Source: Byssothecium circinans (Eukaryota > Ascomycota > Dothideomycetes > Pleosporales > Massarinaceae). Taken from it: a DNA stretch of 23,142 nucleotides. A model generated the notes under the pieces. The model did no database searches, was not told the origin of the DNA, and was given only the letters and a program-made list of their open reading frames with translations. The stretch spans positions 40,084 through 63,225 of the forward strand of contig ML976980.1 of the NCBI GenBank assembly GCA_010015675.1, given 5' to 3'. Below, one piece after another: positions 1 through 8,900 of this stretch (the first letter of the stretch is position 1; every line of letters begins with the position of its first letter). The translations under genes were made by a program, and so were the position numbers.

Positions 1-85
1 AATTCGATCAGTTCGATCAATCAGGAAATCGCTGATATCTGATTTGATAGTAAAATTGTATGGCCGGAGGATTGACCTGATTGAA

Positions 86-845
86 CTAATCAATCAGGTA
101 AAAATTGACGTCGACCTGAGGACTTGATTGATTGATAGCAACTCTGCGAATGACCTTGCCTTGATGGCCAAATGAGTTTGCTCTGGGTAGCCATACTCGA
201 TAGATGTTTCTGGAGTCAACACCAATGAGGTAGCTAATAAGTGCTCGAGGGGAGAGCTTGTCTTTACGCTTAATGTGCTTGCGGAGAGCGTACACACGGC
301 AACCATACATATGGAGATGGGAGAGAGAAGGGAGCCATTGATATGCAACTGCAAAAGGAGTTTTCTAATCAAGAGCTTTGACTAGTGTCTAATTGAGTAC
401 ATACCCAGTATATGAGTACATCTCTCTAATGAGGTGAAGAGGAAGACCTGAAGTAGTTCTAAGTAAACGGGTACGTTTGATAAGAGACTTACCTGAGCGT
501 TCAGCGTGGCCTAACTAAGCTAGAGTATTAGGTGACTAAAGCTACAGTTGTATTCCCTCTAATGCTGCGTAGGATACTAAGGAGTCATCTAGAGCTTGAA
601 AGCTATATCCCCGTTCACCATTAAGATAGAGACATTGCGGTGCCGTATTAAACTAGCGCTTAATAAGGGCATCGAGATCTTGAAAGGCTTTCAGAAGGTA
701 ATCTTGCCGCCGTTTCTTGATAATGAAAACAAAGTTGAACTTAGAGAAGAGATCGTATGCATGAAACACATAGCGTTCCCCTGTAAAGGTGTTAACGTCC
801 AGCTCAATAATATCAATAGCAATGGAGTCGAAAGGCTTAAGTAGA
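86..845 (-). pseudogene. Copia integrase core and C-terminal region
   Basis: The catalytic core begins with PFDSIAIDII, with the first catalytic Asp retained (codon at 814-812). The second Asp position reads L-N-G-E-R-G, an Asp-to-Asn change. The third catalytic Glu survives in G-H-A-E-R-S-G. The C-terminal part contains LSHLHMYGCRVYA, DKLSPRALISYLIGVDSRN and IYRVWLP, the characteristic Copia block just before the RT linker. The integrase would insert cDNA into the genome. In-frame stops and the Asp loss make it inactive. Confidence 0.88.
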
Positions 846-1100
846 GGTTGCTCGCGTTTACTTCTCTAGGATACTTGCTCTATTGCTTTGTTAGCACTGC
901 ATTAGGGACAGTCCTTCGTAGCTAGGGGAGGAGAAGTAATCTGAATACTAGTAGAAGCTGTAGCAAGGTGTTCTAGTGGTTCAGGACCCAGATGCCTAAG
1001 AAGGATATGAGCTTCAAAGCTAGTAAGAACTTGGGGTTTGCGCGGAGCTGCAGACTTGCGCAGGCGCTGACGGGTAGTCATGGCGTAGTGCTGAGCCACT
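845..1100 (-). pseudogene. Copia GAG-pre-integrase (zinc-binding) domain
   Basis: The segment starting at 1099 is open for 65 codons and lies in the gag-pol frame. It contains H-I-L-L-R-H-L-G-P-E-P-L-E-H-L followed by D-C-P-stop-C-S, which is the H...H...C-x2-C pattern of the pre-integrase zinc domain found N-terminal to Copia integrases. It leads directly into the integrase core at about 841. One Gln/Arg position between the Cys pair is a stop. Confidence 0.75.
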
Positions 1101-1439
1101 AGCAGAGTTTAAGACGGAAGTGTTAGGATGGAACAGTTCTGATCCATTAAGAACAGTTCTTAACTATGCTGAACTATTCCTAAGGAATTAGTAACCAGAG
1201 ATTTCTAAGCAACTAGGAGATAATGGCCTCCATTCTGGATTACTTTGCATTACACTAGATTAGACTTTTGGTCTAACCTATATAGCACTAAGCGTCTAGA
1301 GTTAAAGTGAATACTACCACCTCTAAGCTAGGAAAGGGAAACTAGTAACGTAATGAAGTTTAGGATGAACGCAACGTTTAGTAAGATAAAGGGCTAAGGG
1401 CTAGATAGGGTTAATAGGATGACTTTACACTTTCCCTAA

Positions 1440-1560
1440 GCAACTATAGGTGATGTGCTATCTCTACTACTAATAAACTCATTATAGGCAGGACGTTCCT
1501 ATGTGAATTTAAGCGGGTTATTGCAGACGTGCACATTAGAGCTACAATTGAGAGTCTAGG
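1440..1560 (-). pseudogene. Copia aspartic protease active-site region
   Basis: In frame (about codon 460) the protein reads L-N-C-S-S-N-V-H-V-C-N-N. This is the D-x-G-S-N-x-H-V-C-N block of Copia proteases, with the catalytic Asp changed to Asn and the Gly to Ser, both G-to-A transitions. The protease would cleave the polyprotein. Loss of the Asp by itself would inactivate it. Confidence 0.7.
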
Positions 1561-1870
1561 AGTGAGCTAGTGGGAAGGGAGGATCCTTCTAGGTAATTCT
1601 AAGAGTAGTATAGCTAGTAGTGACTAGCCCTATTAGGCGCCCTTTAGTGTCCGAAGCTTAGTCTCTAGCATTAAGATAGGATTGATCTGATTAGCTTTAG
1701 GATGCCTAGGCTTAGAAAGCAGAGTTTTCATGGGCTTTTCTCTAGATATTGTTAAGGATGTCCTTCCATTTATTCTGTTAGTTGGTTTTTCCTTCCTATA
1801 GCCATAGGCGGAGATTAGATTAACACACTTTGTCAACTTTAAAGCTCTTAGGGCGGTTAGTTAGAATAAT

Positions 1871-1930
1871 GTAAGGACAGTTTCTCTAGTAGCTACCATG
1901 AGACTTACTATTACTATAGGGACAGGGCTT
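1871..1930 (-). pseudogene. Copia gag zinc-knuckle region
   Basis: In the gag-pol frame (codon 335 onward) the residues are C-P-Y-S-N-S-K-S-H-G-S-Y-stop-R-N-C. This is a Cys/His knuckle in which the second Cys appears as Tyr (TGT to TAT) and a Trp as a stop, both G-to-A changes. Nucleocapsid knuckles bind element RNA. The spacing is that of Copia-like elements, not the retroviral C-X2-C-X4-H-X4-C. Confidence 0.6.
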
Positions 1931-2309
1931 GCCTTAGTGCGGTCTCTTAGTTTAGCTGGAAACATCTTCATCCTTATCCACTTTTAAGTTAGTTCTTTTG
2001 CAGGATTCAGACCGCGCATAAGGATTAGGGGGAACTAAACTATTTCCATCATATGGGGATCCTTTACCATTGAAGGTTGTTGGAAAGGCAGTGTGCTGGG
2101 TGTATCCTAAGGTACGTACGGACACCATAGCTGCTGAATTGATGAATTTGGAAACCAGGTACTTAAGTGTATAGCTGTCTAGAATTGGAAGCTAATTAGG
2201 TGGTATGGTTACCTCACGTTATAGAGTAATCTCTTTACTAGCTACGTTAATAGTAGCAGGAACCGTAACAGTTATAGATGTAAGAGCTTCCTGTCTTTCC
2301 TTATATTCA

Positions 2310-2926
2310 CGTTCTTACTTTTGAAGGTTGAGGACGAGGGAAGTAGCGAGGTTGTTGTGGATCGTGGCGCAAACGTTCAAGAGGTCGTACTAGGGATTAA
2401 AGGCTTTGACTTCTAGGAGATCAAGTTCCTTCGCCTTGCTAACAATAAGTTGAAACTCATGCGCCCAGTCTTCAAAGCCTTCTTTCCCTGGTGTCTTCTT
2501 CTTGATTGCCTGATACTTAGCGCGTGTATCTTGTTCGCGGAGTGCCATTTCACGGTTGTATTTAGCGTGGAGGATAGAGAGCTTCTCTAAGAGAGTTAGA
2601 AAGGTGTTGAGCTGAGCAGCAACTTAAGAGTGAACCATATAGAGTAGTTTCTCAGCAAGGCTGTCAACCTTTTGTTGATTGATGTGGTAACGCTTGTTCT
2701 TTTCCTTCCAAAGTGTCTGTATAGCTGAAGTTGCTGAGGCAGTAAGGTCGGCAGGCGGTTCAAGGGCAGGCTTGTTGTTATCCTCTAGATTGAGATACTT
2801 CCATACTCCAGCCGAGATGGCTCTGCCTTTGAAGACGTTGTACCACTCATCCTAATTTCTAGGACTAGTAAGCACTACGTCTGAGGCAGCGACACCACCA
2901 GCTGTATATGAAGCAGCGCGAGGCAT
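2310..2926 (-). pseudogene. Copia gag (capsid) region
   Basis: The start MPRAASYTAGGVAASD is followed by a typical fungal Copia gag core: a W-Y-N-V-F-K-G-R-A-I-S block near residue 30, a long helical segment with KEKNKRYHINQQ, and later a REMALREQ block and KKTPGKEGFEDW. Gag proteins of this family assemble the virus-like particle that packages element RNA. A few TAG/TAA codons break it, for example near 2865 and 2625. The ATG at 2926 is chosen because it is the first in-frame Met after the LTR and leader and directly precedes the conserved core. Confidence 0.8.
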
Positions 2927-3144
2927 AACGACGGTGTTGAACGGTGTAGAACAGTAATGAACTGTCTAGGAACCATCAGGATCGGGTTTGTATAGGCTGC
3001 GGATTAGGATGATCGAGGGTGCGATAGTGTACGTGGGTGTACGGGATAGTTTAGAACCATTAGGAATAGTCAGCGCGACTGTGTAGGCGTGGGTATAGGG
3101 ACCGCTTGCGTTTGGATAGCAGATAGAGTAGATAAAGCTAGACC

Positions 3145-3158
3145 AGGCTCATAACTAT
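3145..3158 (-). other. Primer-binding site, half-tRNA(iMet) type
   Basis: Immediately after the LTR the minus strand reads ATAGTTATGAGCCT. This is complementary to the anticodon arm of initiator tRNA-Met (GGCTCATAAC), except for one G-to-A change typical of RIP. Copia-type elements are known to prime from an internally cleaved iMet tRNA, which supports both the family call and the LTR end. Confidence 0.7.
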
Positions 3159-3304
3159 TGGACAGCTGAGCACCGAGAGCATGGAGTGAAAAGGATGAAT
3201 TGTGTCTTGAGCGAAGATGCTCAGGAGACAGGACTATATCGGAAAGGACTGAGGCTAGGCTGGATGAGGCTGGTGAATAGTGCGGAACTGTTCGGTACTG
3301 TTCA
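3159..3304 (-). repeat. 5' LTR of the Copia element
   Basis: On the minus strand it begins TGAACAG and ends CTGTCCA, a terminal inverted repeat with one transition mismatch, and it has the standard TG...CA ends. It is 146 bp, short but plausible for a fungal Copia LTR. It sits directly upstream of a tRNA-iMet-type primer site. GAACAG/CTGTTC motifs recur inside it. Boundaries were set without the partner LTR, so a few bases of error are possible. Confidence 0.75.
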
Positions 3305-3570
3305 GTCTAATAATATAACTTTAACTTATAATACCTCTTTTACCTACGCTCTGCCACGCAAGTTGGGTTCCTGCAAATCCTGCAGATAGTGCGGCTTGTT
3401 AGTGCGAAAAATATATCTAAATTTAAAGCAAATCTATTAATAGAATCTAAATCTAGTTTACCCATGAAATAATAATCTAGTCTACCCTTAAATCTTAGAT
3501 ATACACGCCGTATACATAGCTTGTATTACTAATAAAGTATTCTAGTCTTATAACACTAGATTTAGCGCCT
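3305..3570. other. AT-rich spacer, no gene seen
   Basis: The first ~110 bp outside the Copia LTR, to about 3415, is less AT-rich and has a short CTGCAAATCCTGCAG direct repeat; I do not recognise it. From about 3415 the sequence is very AT-rich with many stops in all frames and no protein motif found. It joins the TLH-B/minisatellite block to the Copia element. Confidence 0.5.
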
Positions 3571-3766
3571 TAGGATAAGGGGCCTAAGCACTATCTAGGG
3601 CTCTTATATAGGTACGGGAGGCCTAGGTACTATCTTAAGGCGCTTACGCGGGTATCTACCACGTACCCTTAGGTATAAGAGGGCGTGGGTACTATCCTAG
3701 GCTCTTGTATAGATATAAGGGGCCTAGGCACTATCTAGGCTCTTGTATAAGTATAGAGGGCGCTTA
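3571..3766. repeat. Minisatellite, ~38-bp unit, about five degenerate copies
   Basis: Successive units share the order ATAAGGGGCCTAGGCACTA, then CTAGGCTCTTGTAT. Spacing is about 38-40 bp and is longer in the middle of the array. Differences are mostly transitions. It lies downstream of the TLH-B stop. No coding content is seen. Confidence 0.7.
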
Positions 3767-3787
3767 TTATAATTATAATTATTATTG

Positions 3788-4110
3788 TTTAACTAAATAG
3801 TACTTAACTATCTTACATAGTTTAGTACTATTCTACTTAATTATCCTACATAGTTTAGTACTATTCTACTTGACTATCCTATATAGTTTACTACCGTTCT
3901 AGCCTATTATTAACTATTAAATAGTACTTAACTATTCTATATAGTTTAGTACTATTCTTAATAGTTTAGTACTTAACTATTCTTAATAGTTTAGTACTCT
4001 ACTATTCTTAATAGTTTAGTACTTAACTATTCTTAACTACTCTAGATAGTTTACTACTATTATACTTAACTATTCTATATAGTTTAGTACTATTCTAGCC
4101 TACTGTTAAC
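3788..4110. repeat. AT-rich minisatellite with ~24-34-bp units
   Basis: Repeats of CTTAACTATTCTATATAG followed by TTTAGTACTATTC occur about ten times, with longer (33-34 bp) and shorter (about 24 bp) variants. The unit contains sequence complementary to itself (ACTAAATAGTACT and AGTACTATT), so the array can form hairpins. It lies between the C-terminal end of TLH-B and the first minisatellite. Confidence 0.75.
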
Positions 4111-4849
4111 TATTGAATTATTATTACTATTAGACTAAATAGTACTATACCTTCTTTTAAATAGTATTACCCTTATTGTAATAGCTATTACGTTGCTAAA
4201 GTATTTACCTTATATTTACTACTTATACTATTTTCCTAGCTATATAGCGTACTCTTACTACTCTCTACTAAGCTTCTCCTTATATCTATACTCTTAAATT
4301 ATCTAAATCCCTATCTTTACCTTAGTAGCAGCCCTTGCTAGCAGCACTACTACGTTTAGCCATTAACATTGAGTGCTAATATTCTCCCCTATCGCGTAGT
4401 ACTTTTAACTAACCTAGTACTACTAATAGCTGTAACTCTTACCTCTATCACGTATCCCCCACTAGAACTTATCTACCTTTGCTATGGTCAACCTTAGCTA
4501 CGTCTTATACTATATCATCTTATACTTCTACTACTTGTCCATTCTTACTTCTCTTAATATCTAGCATATTATATACTCCTCCTGTATCTTTTCTATTACT
4601 CCTTAAACCTGCTTCTACTCTATGCTTGCCTCCCCCTATGAATCCTGCTACTCGCGAACCCCCTCCCCGCACCTATCGTACCTGGCTAACTTGATATCAT
4701 TGCACGCTACCCTCTTGCTATCTAAGTAGCTACTTATTAGCCCTTATTAATACCTGCTACTAATTAAGAACATACCTATTACCTATATATCTAAGTCTTT
4801 GCTCTTCTACTATATCATCTACTCTACCTTGCTATACTCTACTAAGATT

Positions 4850-5810
4850 ACTAAATCTACTTGCTTACTAGCCCGTCCTCTACGCTTACTTTTTTGTGCG
4901 TAGTTAATTATGCTCTACGGCATCTCTACGTGTAGTATATATACTATCCTAGGAAAGTCTACCTTCATCCTTAGCGCTAACGTGGCTACTATAAGCCCTT
5001 CATCCTTAAGCTACTACTCTAGCTATTCCGCCTAGTTAGGGACCTTATCGTAATAGTATGCATATCTTAGCGCCTTTGCTATATTCTTGTACTACTTCTT
5101 GCTACGATAGTATACGACCCCCTTTTATCCCTTATCTTATAGTAGCTACTGCTGTCGCTAACTTATTGCTATAGCTATTTCCTGTAACTTGCTAAGCTCG
5201 TACTATGACACGAAATACTAGGTATTCAGCCGTACTGTACTCGCCTAGACGTACGTCATGTACTAGATTAGCATGCTGCTGCATAGCTCTATCTTTCGCA
5301 CTAGTAGAAGCGTTGCCGTAAGCAACACTATTAAGCATGGTAGTAGTTAAAGATTCTTTAATATCTTTAACTTTAGCTACTAGTTACTTAACGTAAAGAT
5401 AAGATAACTTTTATCTACTACTACTCGCTCTAGTAGCCCTTTGCTGCTTAGCATATTTACGTAGCTTAAGAAGTTTCTATTACTTATTATGTTGCTTGCT
5501 ACGTCCGCGCTAACTACTACTACGGCTGCTAGGTTGCTTTCGCTGTGCTTTTACTTTATATAGTTAATACTATACTTCCGCATATAGCCTACTAAGTCTT
5601 TAATAAGTACTTGATATGGTATTACTATGACTATTATCCTAGCGCCCTCTAAGTAAGCTAGTACACTAAATAGTAGACTCTTACCTCCACCTATTAAAAG
5701 CATAATAATAAGCAGCGTCTATTTATTAAGTACTACGTATAGTGCCTACTTCTACTTAACTAATTAAAAGCTAATCTTTTTTTAACTAAGCACCTACTAT
5801 ATTACCTTCC
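4850..5810 (-). pseudogene. RecQ-type helicase core of TLH-B
   Basis: Walker A reads IGGGKSLLFSVLAYLEG at about 5694-5645, with the GKS lysine intact. It is followed by VIVIPYQVLIKDLVGYM (motif Ia). Motif II, expected as DECH, reads V-V-V-D-K-S-Y at 5424-5404: Asp kept, Glu to Lys and His to Tyr, as RIP would give. Motif V reads GLIVATLALRMKVDFP (about 4998) and motif VI reads KSKRRGRASKQVD (about 4890-4855). This is the order of a superfamily 2 RecQ helicase, which unwinds DNA using ATP. Confidence 0.88.
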
Positions 5811-6060
5811 TAATAGCCTTATCTTAATTATCTCGCGTCTAAGTCCCTTTCTACTGTAGTGCTAGATTTCTCCCCTTAATCTTATCTCTACCGCTACGCT
5901 CCCATCTCTTCCTTGCCTTGCTTACCTCGCTACTACTAGTCTATGCTTCTTTCTGCTTGCCTTTACTCCCTTTAAGCCCTAAGAAGCAGTGCTATAGCGT
6001 GCTAAGCAGTTAGAAAGCTTTAATTAAGCGTATGCTAAGATGCTTAACGATGTCTATCAG

Positions 6061-6610
6061 CACGCTGTAGTTCCTTACCCCTATCATTATTATTCGCGTG
6101 CTTTATAGCTTGACTAAGTCTTCTCCCTCTTTATCTACCTTAGCCTCCTCCGTTTCTTTAATTTTATCTTGATACCCTTTGCTAAATAATTCTCTAACTA
6201 CTACCTACCTAATACTAATAGCCGTGTGCTAGTAGTCTAGCGTATATAGCTTAACCCTAAGTCTCTTACCTATCTCCTACTTAAGTGCTCGCGTTAGTTA
6301 ATCTATTTCTTATAGCTTTTACTTATTAGCCTATACGTAGTTACTAAAGCTGCCGCTAAGCATCTATACTATTAGATACTCTTAAAATAGCTATAAGTAC
6401 ACTAAGTATATTACTATAACCTGTCTAAGCTATAATAGGAGAAAGCGCGGTACTACCTTTAGCTTATTTTACTGTAACTATGACTTGTAATAGCAGACTA
6501 CCGTTATTACCTACCTATCTATAATAAAGATGTTGCAGTCCTATAGCAACTTATTCTAATACTATATTATTATTACTTCTAACCTTTAGTCTAGCTGCTT
6601 AGACGTTATA
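6061..6610 (-). pseudogene. Tyrosine-recombinase-like block in TLH-B
   Basis: In the TLH-B frame, a box-I-like segment K-Q-L-D-stop-R-L-E-V-I (about 6607-6550) is followed by VVCYYKS (about 6500) with a Lys. Next come YTLDY-stop-HTAISI (about 6250-6213), matching a box II in which the Arg is a stop, and GVRNYSVLIDIVKHLS (about 6081-6040) with a Tyr where the nucleophile would be. The order matches R-K-(RH)-Y of tyrosine recombinases. The match is weaker than in TLH-A, because the box-III His is absent and two key Arg positions are now stops. The assignment is inference from motif order only. Confidence 0.4.
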
Positions 6611-8214
6611 TGCACGCAGACTATTAGTAGCGTTAAGAAGTAGTTAACTTAACGTAAGTACTACTTTACCTGCTTAACGTTCTACCTACCATCACTTAAC
6701 TAAAGTGTATGGCTTTGCTTACTTTACTTAGCCTAAGTTAGCATCTACTCTAGCTTGTCTTAAAGACCATTATTACGCTATTTAATAAAAGACATGCCTT
6801 ACTAGGTGAACATAACGTTATTAATAATCTACTTTAGCTTAATGATAAACTAATCCTTAGCTTTTACTACCTAGAATAGCTTCTTTTATAGTATCTGCTT
6901 GGCTTCGGCCACTATGTCCTAAGCTATCTTGCAGAAACGGCTAATATAGATTAGTTAGCCGTTTAAGTAAAAAATCCTCTTATCTTTTAACTAGTACGCG
7001 TTGCCTAAGTTGCTAGCTATCATCGCAACGTACTTGCTATACGCTAGCAAACTAATCACCTTACTTATTAGACTATACGAGCTATTAGCTAGATACTTCT
7101 CTCTCGCATATAAGAAGAGTTTCTAGTCCTCGTCCGTCTGCTCGTTACGGCGCGCCGCTAGAAGCAGTTTCTTTATAGCAAGCACCCTTATGCAGTAGAC
7201 TATGCCGGCGAGCATGTATGAGTAGTTCTTTGCTATGCGTAAGCAATTTGCCTTAGCGTCAATGCCTAACACGGTAAGAAAGTGAATAAGTCTGCTGCTA
7301 AACGGCCAATCACCCACAAACTTAAAGATAAATAATGCAAGTGCGGTAAGTAATACCTCTAGCTAGGGTTCTTAACTATTATTATTGTTATTATCATCTA
7401 GCATCTTTTATAGCATTACTGCTAGCTCCTTCTAACGGCCCTTTTAGTAGAATAGCTCACGCGCATCTTTTATAAGATCTGTCTCTTCTATGCATCCGCT
7501 TCAATAGCACGGGCGGCTATTTCTATTACCGTCGCTGTCGCTTCTAGTGCTGCTAGTCCCAGAACTCTAATTATCTAAAATATTATCTTTATTAGCCTAC
7601 TTACTGTCTACGTTACTATTGCTGTCCTTGCTACGGCTGCTTTATTTTATCCTTACCTGCTCGTCGGCCACGATGCGTAGAAAGTAGCAGACGAACTTAA
7701 CTATGTAGCTAGTGTAGCAGGCTTAACTCTCTAGATTCTATAGTTAAGCTATTAGCCATTAATTAACCTCTTGCCATTTTATACTCTAGAGCTATTATCT
7801 TGTTTCCTATATAAGCGTCTATAGCCTAACTATACTCCTCTCTACTAGTAGCTTAACTAGCTTTATAGTACGCTATAGCTTTACTTTATACTAATTAGGT
7901 AGTTGGATCTAATGTGCGAGATGCGCTAGATTCTGCTTCGCTAGATACTCTAGCTATCCTGTCCGCTTGAACTAGCTAGTCTTGTTAGTCTTTATAGCCT
8001 TTGCATTTATGACCTACGCCTCCTCTTTATACGCCTGCGTTATTACCTCTTATTCAGCCAGCCTTGCATGGACGACGTTAGCCACCTTATAGGGGATGGA
8101 TGACGCGCTATTATTAACTACTATGTTAATGATAAAATATCGCTGCTGCCTACTAGCCTAGAAGAACGTCTACACCTTAACTTTTTAAAAAAGCGTGCTT
8201 GTATTACTCTTCTA

Positions 8215-8500
8215 TAGCAACCTATGCTTGCTCTTGCAGTGCTTTCGTAGCCTATCTAGATTAATTGTAATAAAGTTGTAATCTTCTTTAGCATATTAAA
8301 GCTTATTAAGCGGCTCTCCTAACTCCTTAATTAGCGGTCCTAGCAGCGGCGGTAGTTTAACGTCCTTAGGCTTCTTAATCTACTAGTACTTATAGTGCTC
8401 TATAATCCTCTCCTTTTTTTTGCTTGCTATACTATAATAATTACGTAGATGCGCGTTTAGATTCTATACACTAGTAGCATGCTCCCTGCAGACAAGCACC
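8215..8500 (-). pseudogene. C2H2 (OrsD/DUF3505-like) zinc fingers of TLH-B
   Basis: The N-terminal segment YKVLVCREHATSV is followed by LNAHLRNYYSIAS. After a charged linker (KKERIIEHYKY, then KKPKDVKLPPLLGPLIKELG) comes a second finger with ITINLDRLRKHCKSKH. Some Cys positions read as Tyr (G-to-A). This arrangement resembles the OrsD/DUF3505 domain of ascomycete proteins. Family recall, not a database match. Confidence 0.65.
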
Positions 8501-8900
8501 TTATACTTGTAAAGATACTAAAAGTTTTCTTTAGTATTCTTAAATGATAGTAGTAATTAGGTTTAGCTACTATTTCTCCTACGGCGGATTACGCTTAGTT
8601 GTAGTAATATTACTGCAGGTAACTATACGTCCTAGTAGAACTCTATTGCTACTAGAGTTTACTCTCACCTTAACTATTACCTAACGTAAAAAGTAGAGCT
8701 ATAAGGTAGGGGATTAGTGCTCCTAATACTACTAAGCAATATTTACATATAAAATTTATTAAGAGAATGTGTCGCTGTAGAATAGATTAGCCCTCCTATT
8801 CCTATAGATTACCCTTATCTGCGCTACGGATTTAGGCTAGTAACCCTAACGCTAGACCTATTCTACTGCGGATTAGGCATAATCCGTCATGTTATATTAG
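8366..8900 (-). repeat. Tandem duplication of TLH-B 5' end, gene-proximal copy
   Basis: This 535-bp unit holds the upstream region plus the first ~50 codons of TLH-B, ending inside the KKPK segment. A second copy of the same length follows at 8901-9435. The differences I aligned are transitions only, so the duplication predates RIP of this copy. TTAGG occurs at each unit boundary (8366, 8901, 9436). A linked repeat of this length would itself be a RIP target. Confidence 0.85.
8869..8886. repeat. Perfect short inverted repeat in the TLH-B upstream region
   Basis: The arms CGGATTA and TAATCCG flank a GGCA loop. In the other copy of the duplication the arms are TAGATTA and TAATCTA (about 9404-9421), still perfectly paired because both arms changed in parallel. 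Confidence 0.6.

Larger units (their letters stand above)
1..2926 (-). pseudogene. Copia gag-pol polyprotein, broken by stops, partial
   Basis: One reading frame from the ATG at 2926-2924 carries gag, the zinc knuckle, the protease site, pre-integrase and integrase with no net frameshift. The knuckle Cys (1924), protease (1549), first integrase Asp (814) and the integrase C-terminal GCR motif (304) are all an exact multiple of three from the start. About 975 codons lie in the window, interrupted by TAG/TAA where Gln or Trp codons are expected. The family makes one polyprotein cleaved by its own protease, which this matches. The open stretches at 1099-902 and 310-86 are real pieces of this frame, not separate genes. 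It cannot be functional as it stands. Confidence 0.9.
1..3304 (-). mobile_element. Ty1/Copia LTR retrotransposon, 5' part (3' part outside window)
   Basis: Read on the minus strand, the order is LTR (3304-3159), primer-binding site, leader of about 230 bp, gag, zinc knuckle, aspartic protease, GAG-pre-integrase and integrase. Integrase before reverse transcriptase is the Copia order. Reverse transcriptase, RNase H and the second LTR would lie beyond position 1. The element is inactive because many in-frame stops interrupt it, but it has clearly fewer stops and more CA/TG dinucleotides than the rest of the window, so it was probably inserted later or mutated less. The base outside the LTR is 3305; the target-site duplication cannot be checked because the other end is missing. 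Confidence 0.9.
4135..8570 (-). pseudogene. TLH-B: telomere-linked RecQ-like helicase with OrsD/C2H2 N-terminus, RIP-inactivated
   Basis: A single frame without introns or net indels runs from at least 8490 to a TAG at 4137-4135, about 1450 codons. Anchors at 8490, 8241, 7317, 6069, 5691, 5415, 4998 and 4371 are all in phase. Order: C2H2 fingers (8490-8215), a middle region with MGDWPFSSRLIHFL and KNYSYMLAGIVYCIRV (7317-7123), a tyrosine-recombinase-like block, RecQ helicase motifs, then a C-terminal region containing SSYLDSKRVACND and RYDRCGEGVRE. Family members are large helicase-like proteins often found in fungal subtelomeres; their true function is not settled. Dozens of stops and loss of the DEAH residues make it a pseudogene. 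The initiator is not visible (probably ATG to ATA), so the upstream limit is approximate. Confidence 0.85.

Noticed and set aside
94..372. Second minus-strand open frame overlapping the integrase C-terminus
   Set aside because: It is out of frame with the gag-pol frame that carries the GCR and YLIGVDSRN motifs.
596..844. Plus-strand open frame of 82 codons
   Set aside because: Antisense of the Copia integrase core, whose minus-strand frame is in phase with gag and shows the catalytic motifs.
1633..1836. Minus-strand open frame of 67 codons
   Set aside because: Out of the Copia gag-pol frame; no motif; sits between knuckle and protease.
3186..3389. Plus-strand open frame of 67 codons
   Set aside because: It crosses the Copia LTR in antisense and has no recognisable motif.
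3571..4110. Short tandem repeats as a CRISPR array
   Set aside because: No constant repeat with unique spacers, and the genome is eukaryotic.
4479..4694. Plus-strand Leu/Thr/Pro-rich open frame
   Set aside because: Antisense of the TLH-B C-terminal region; composition is that of the complementary strand.
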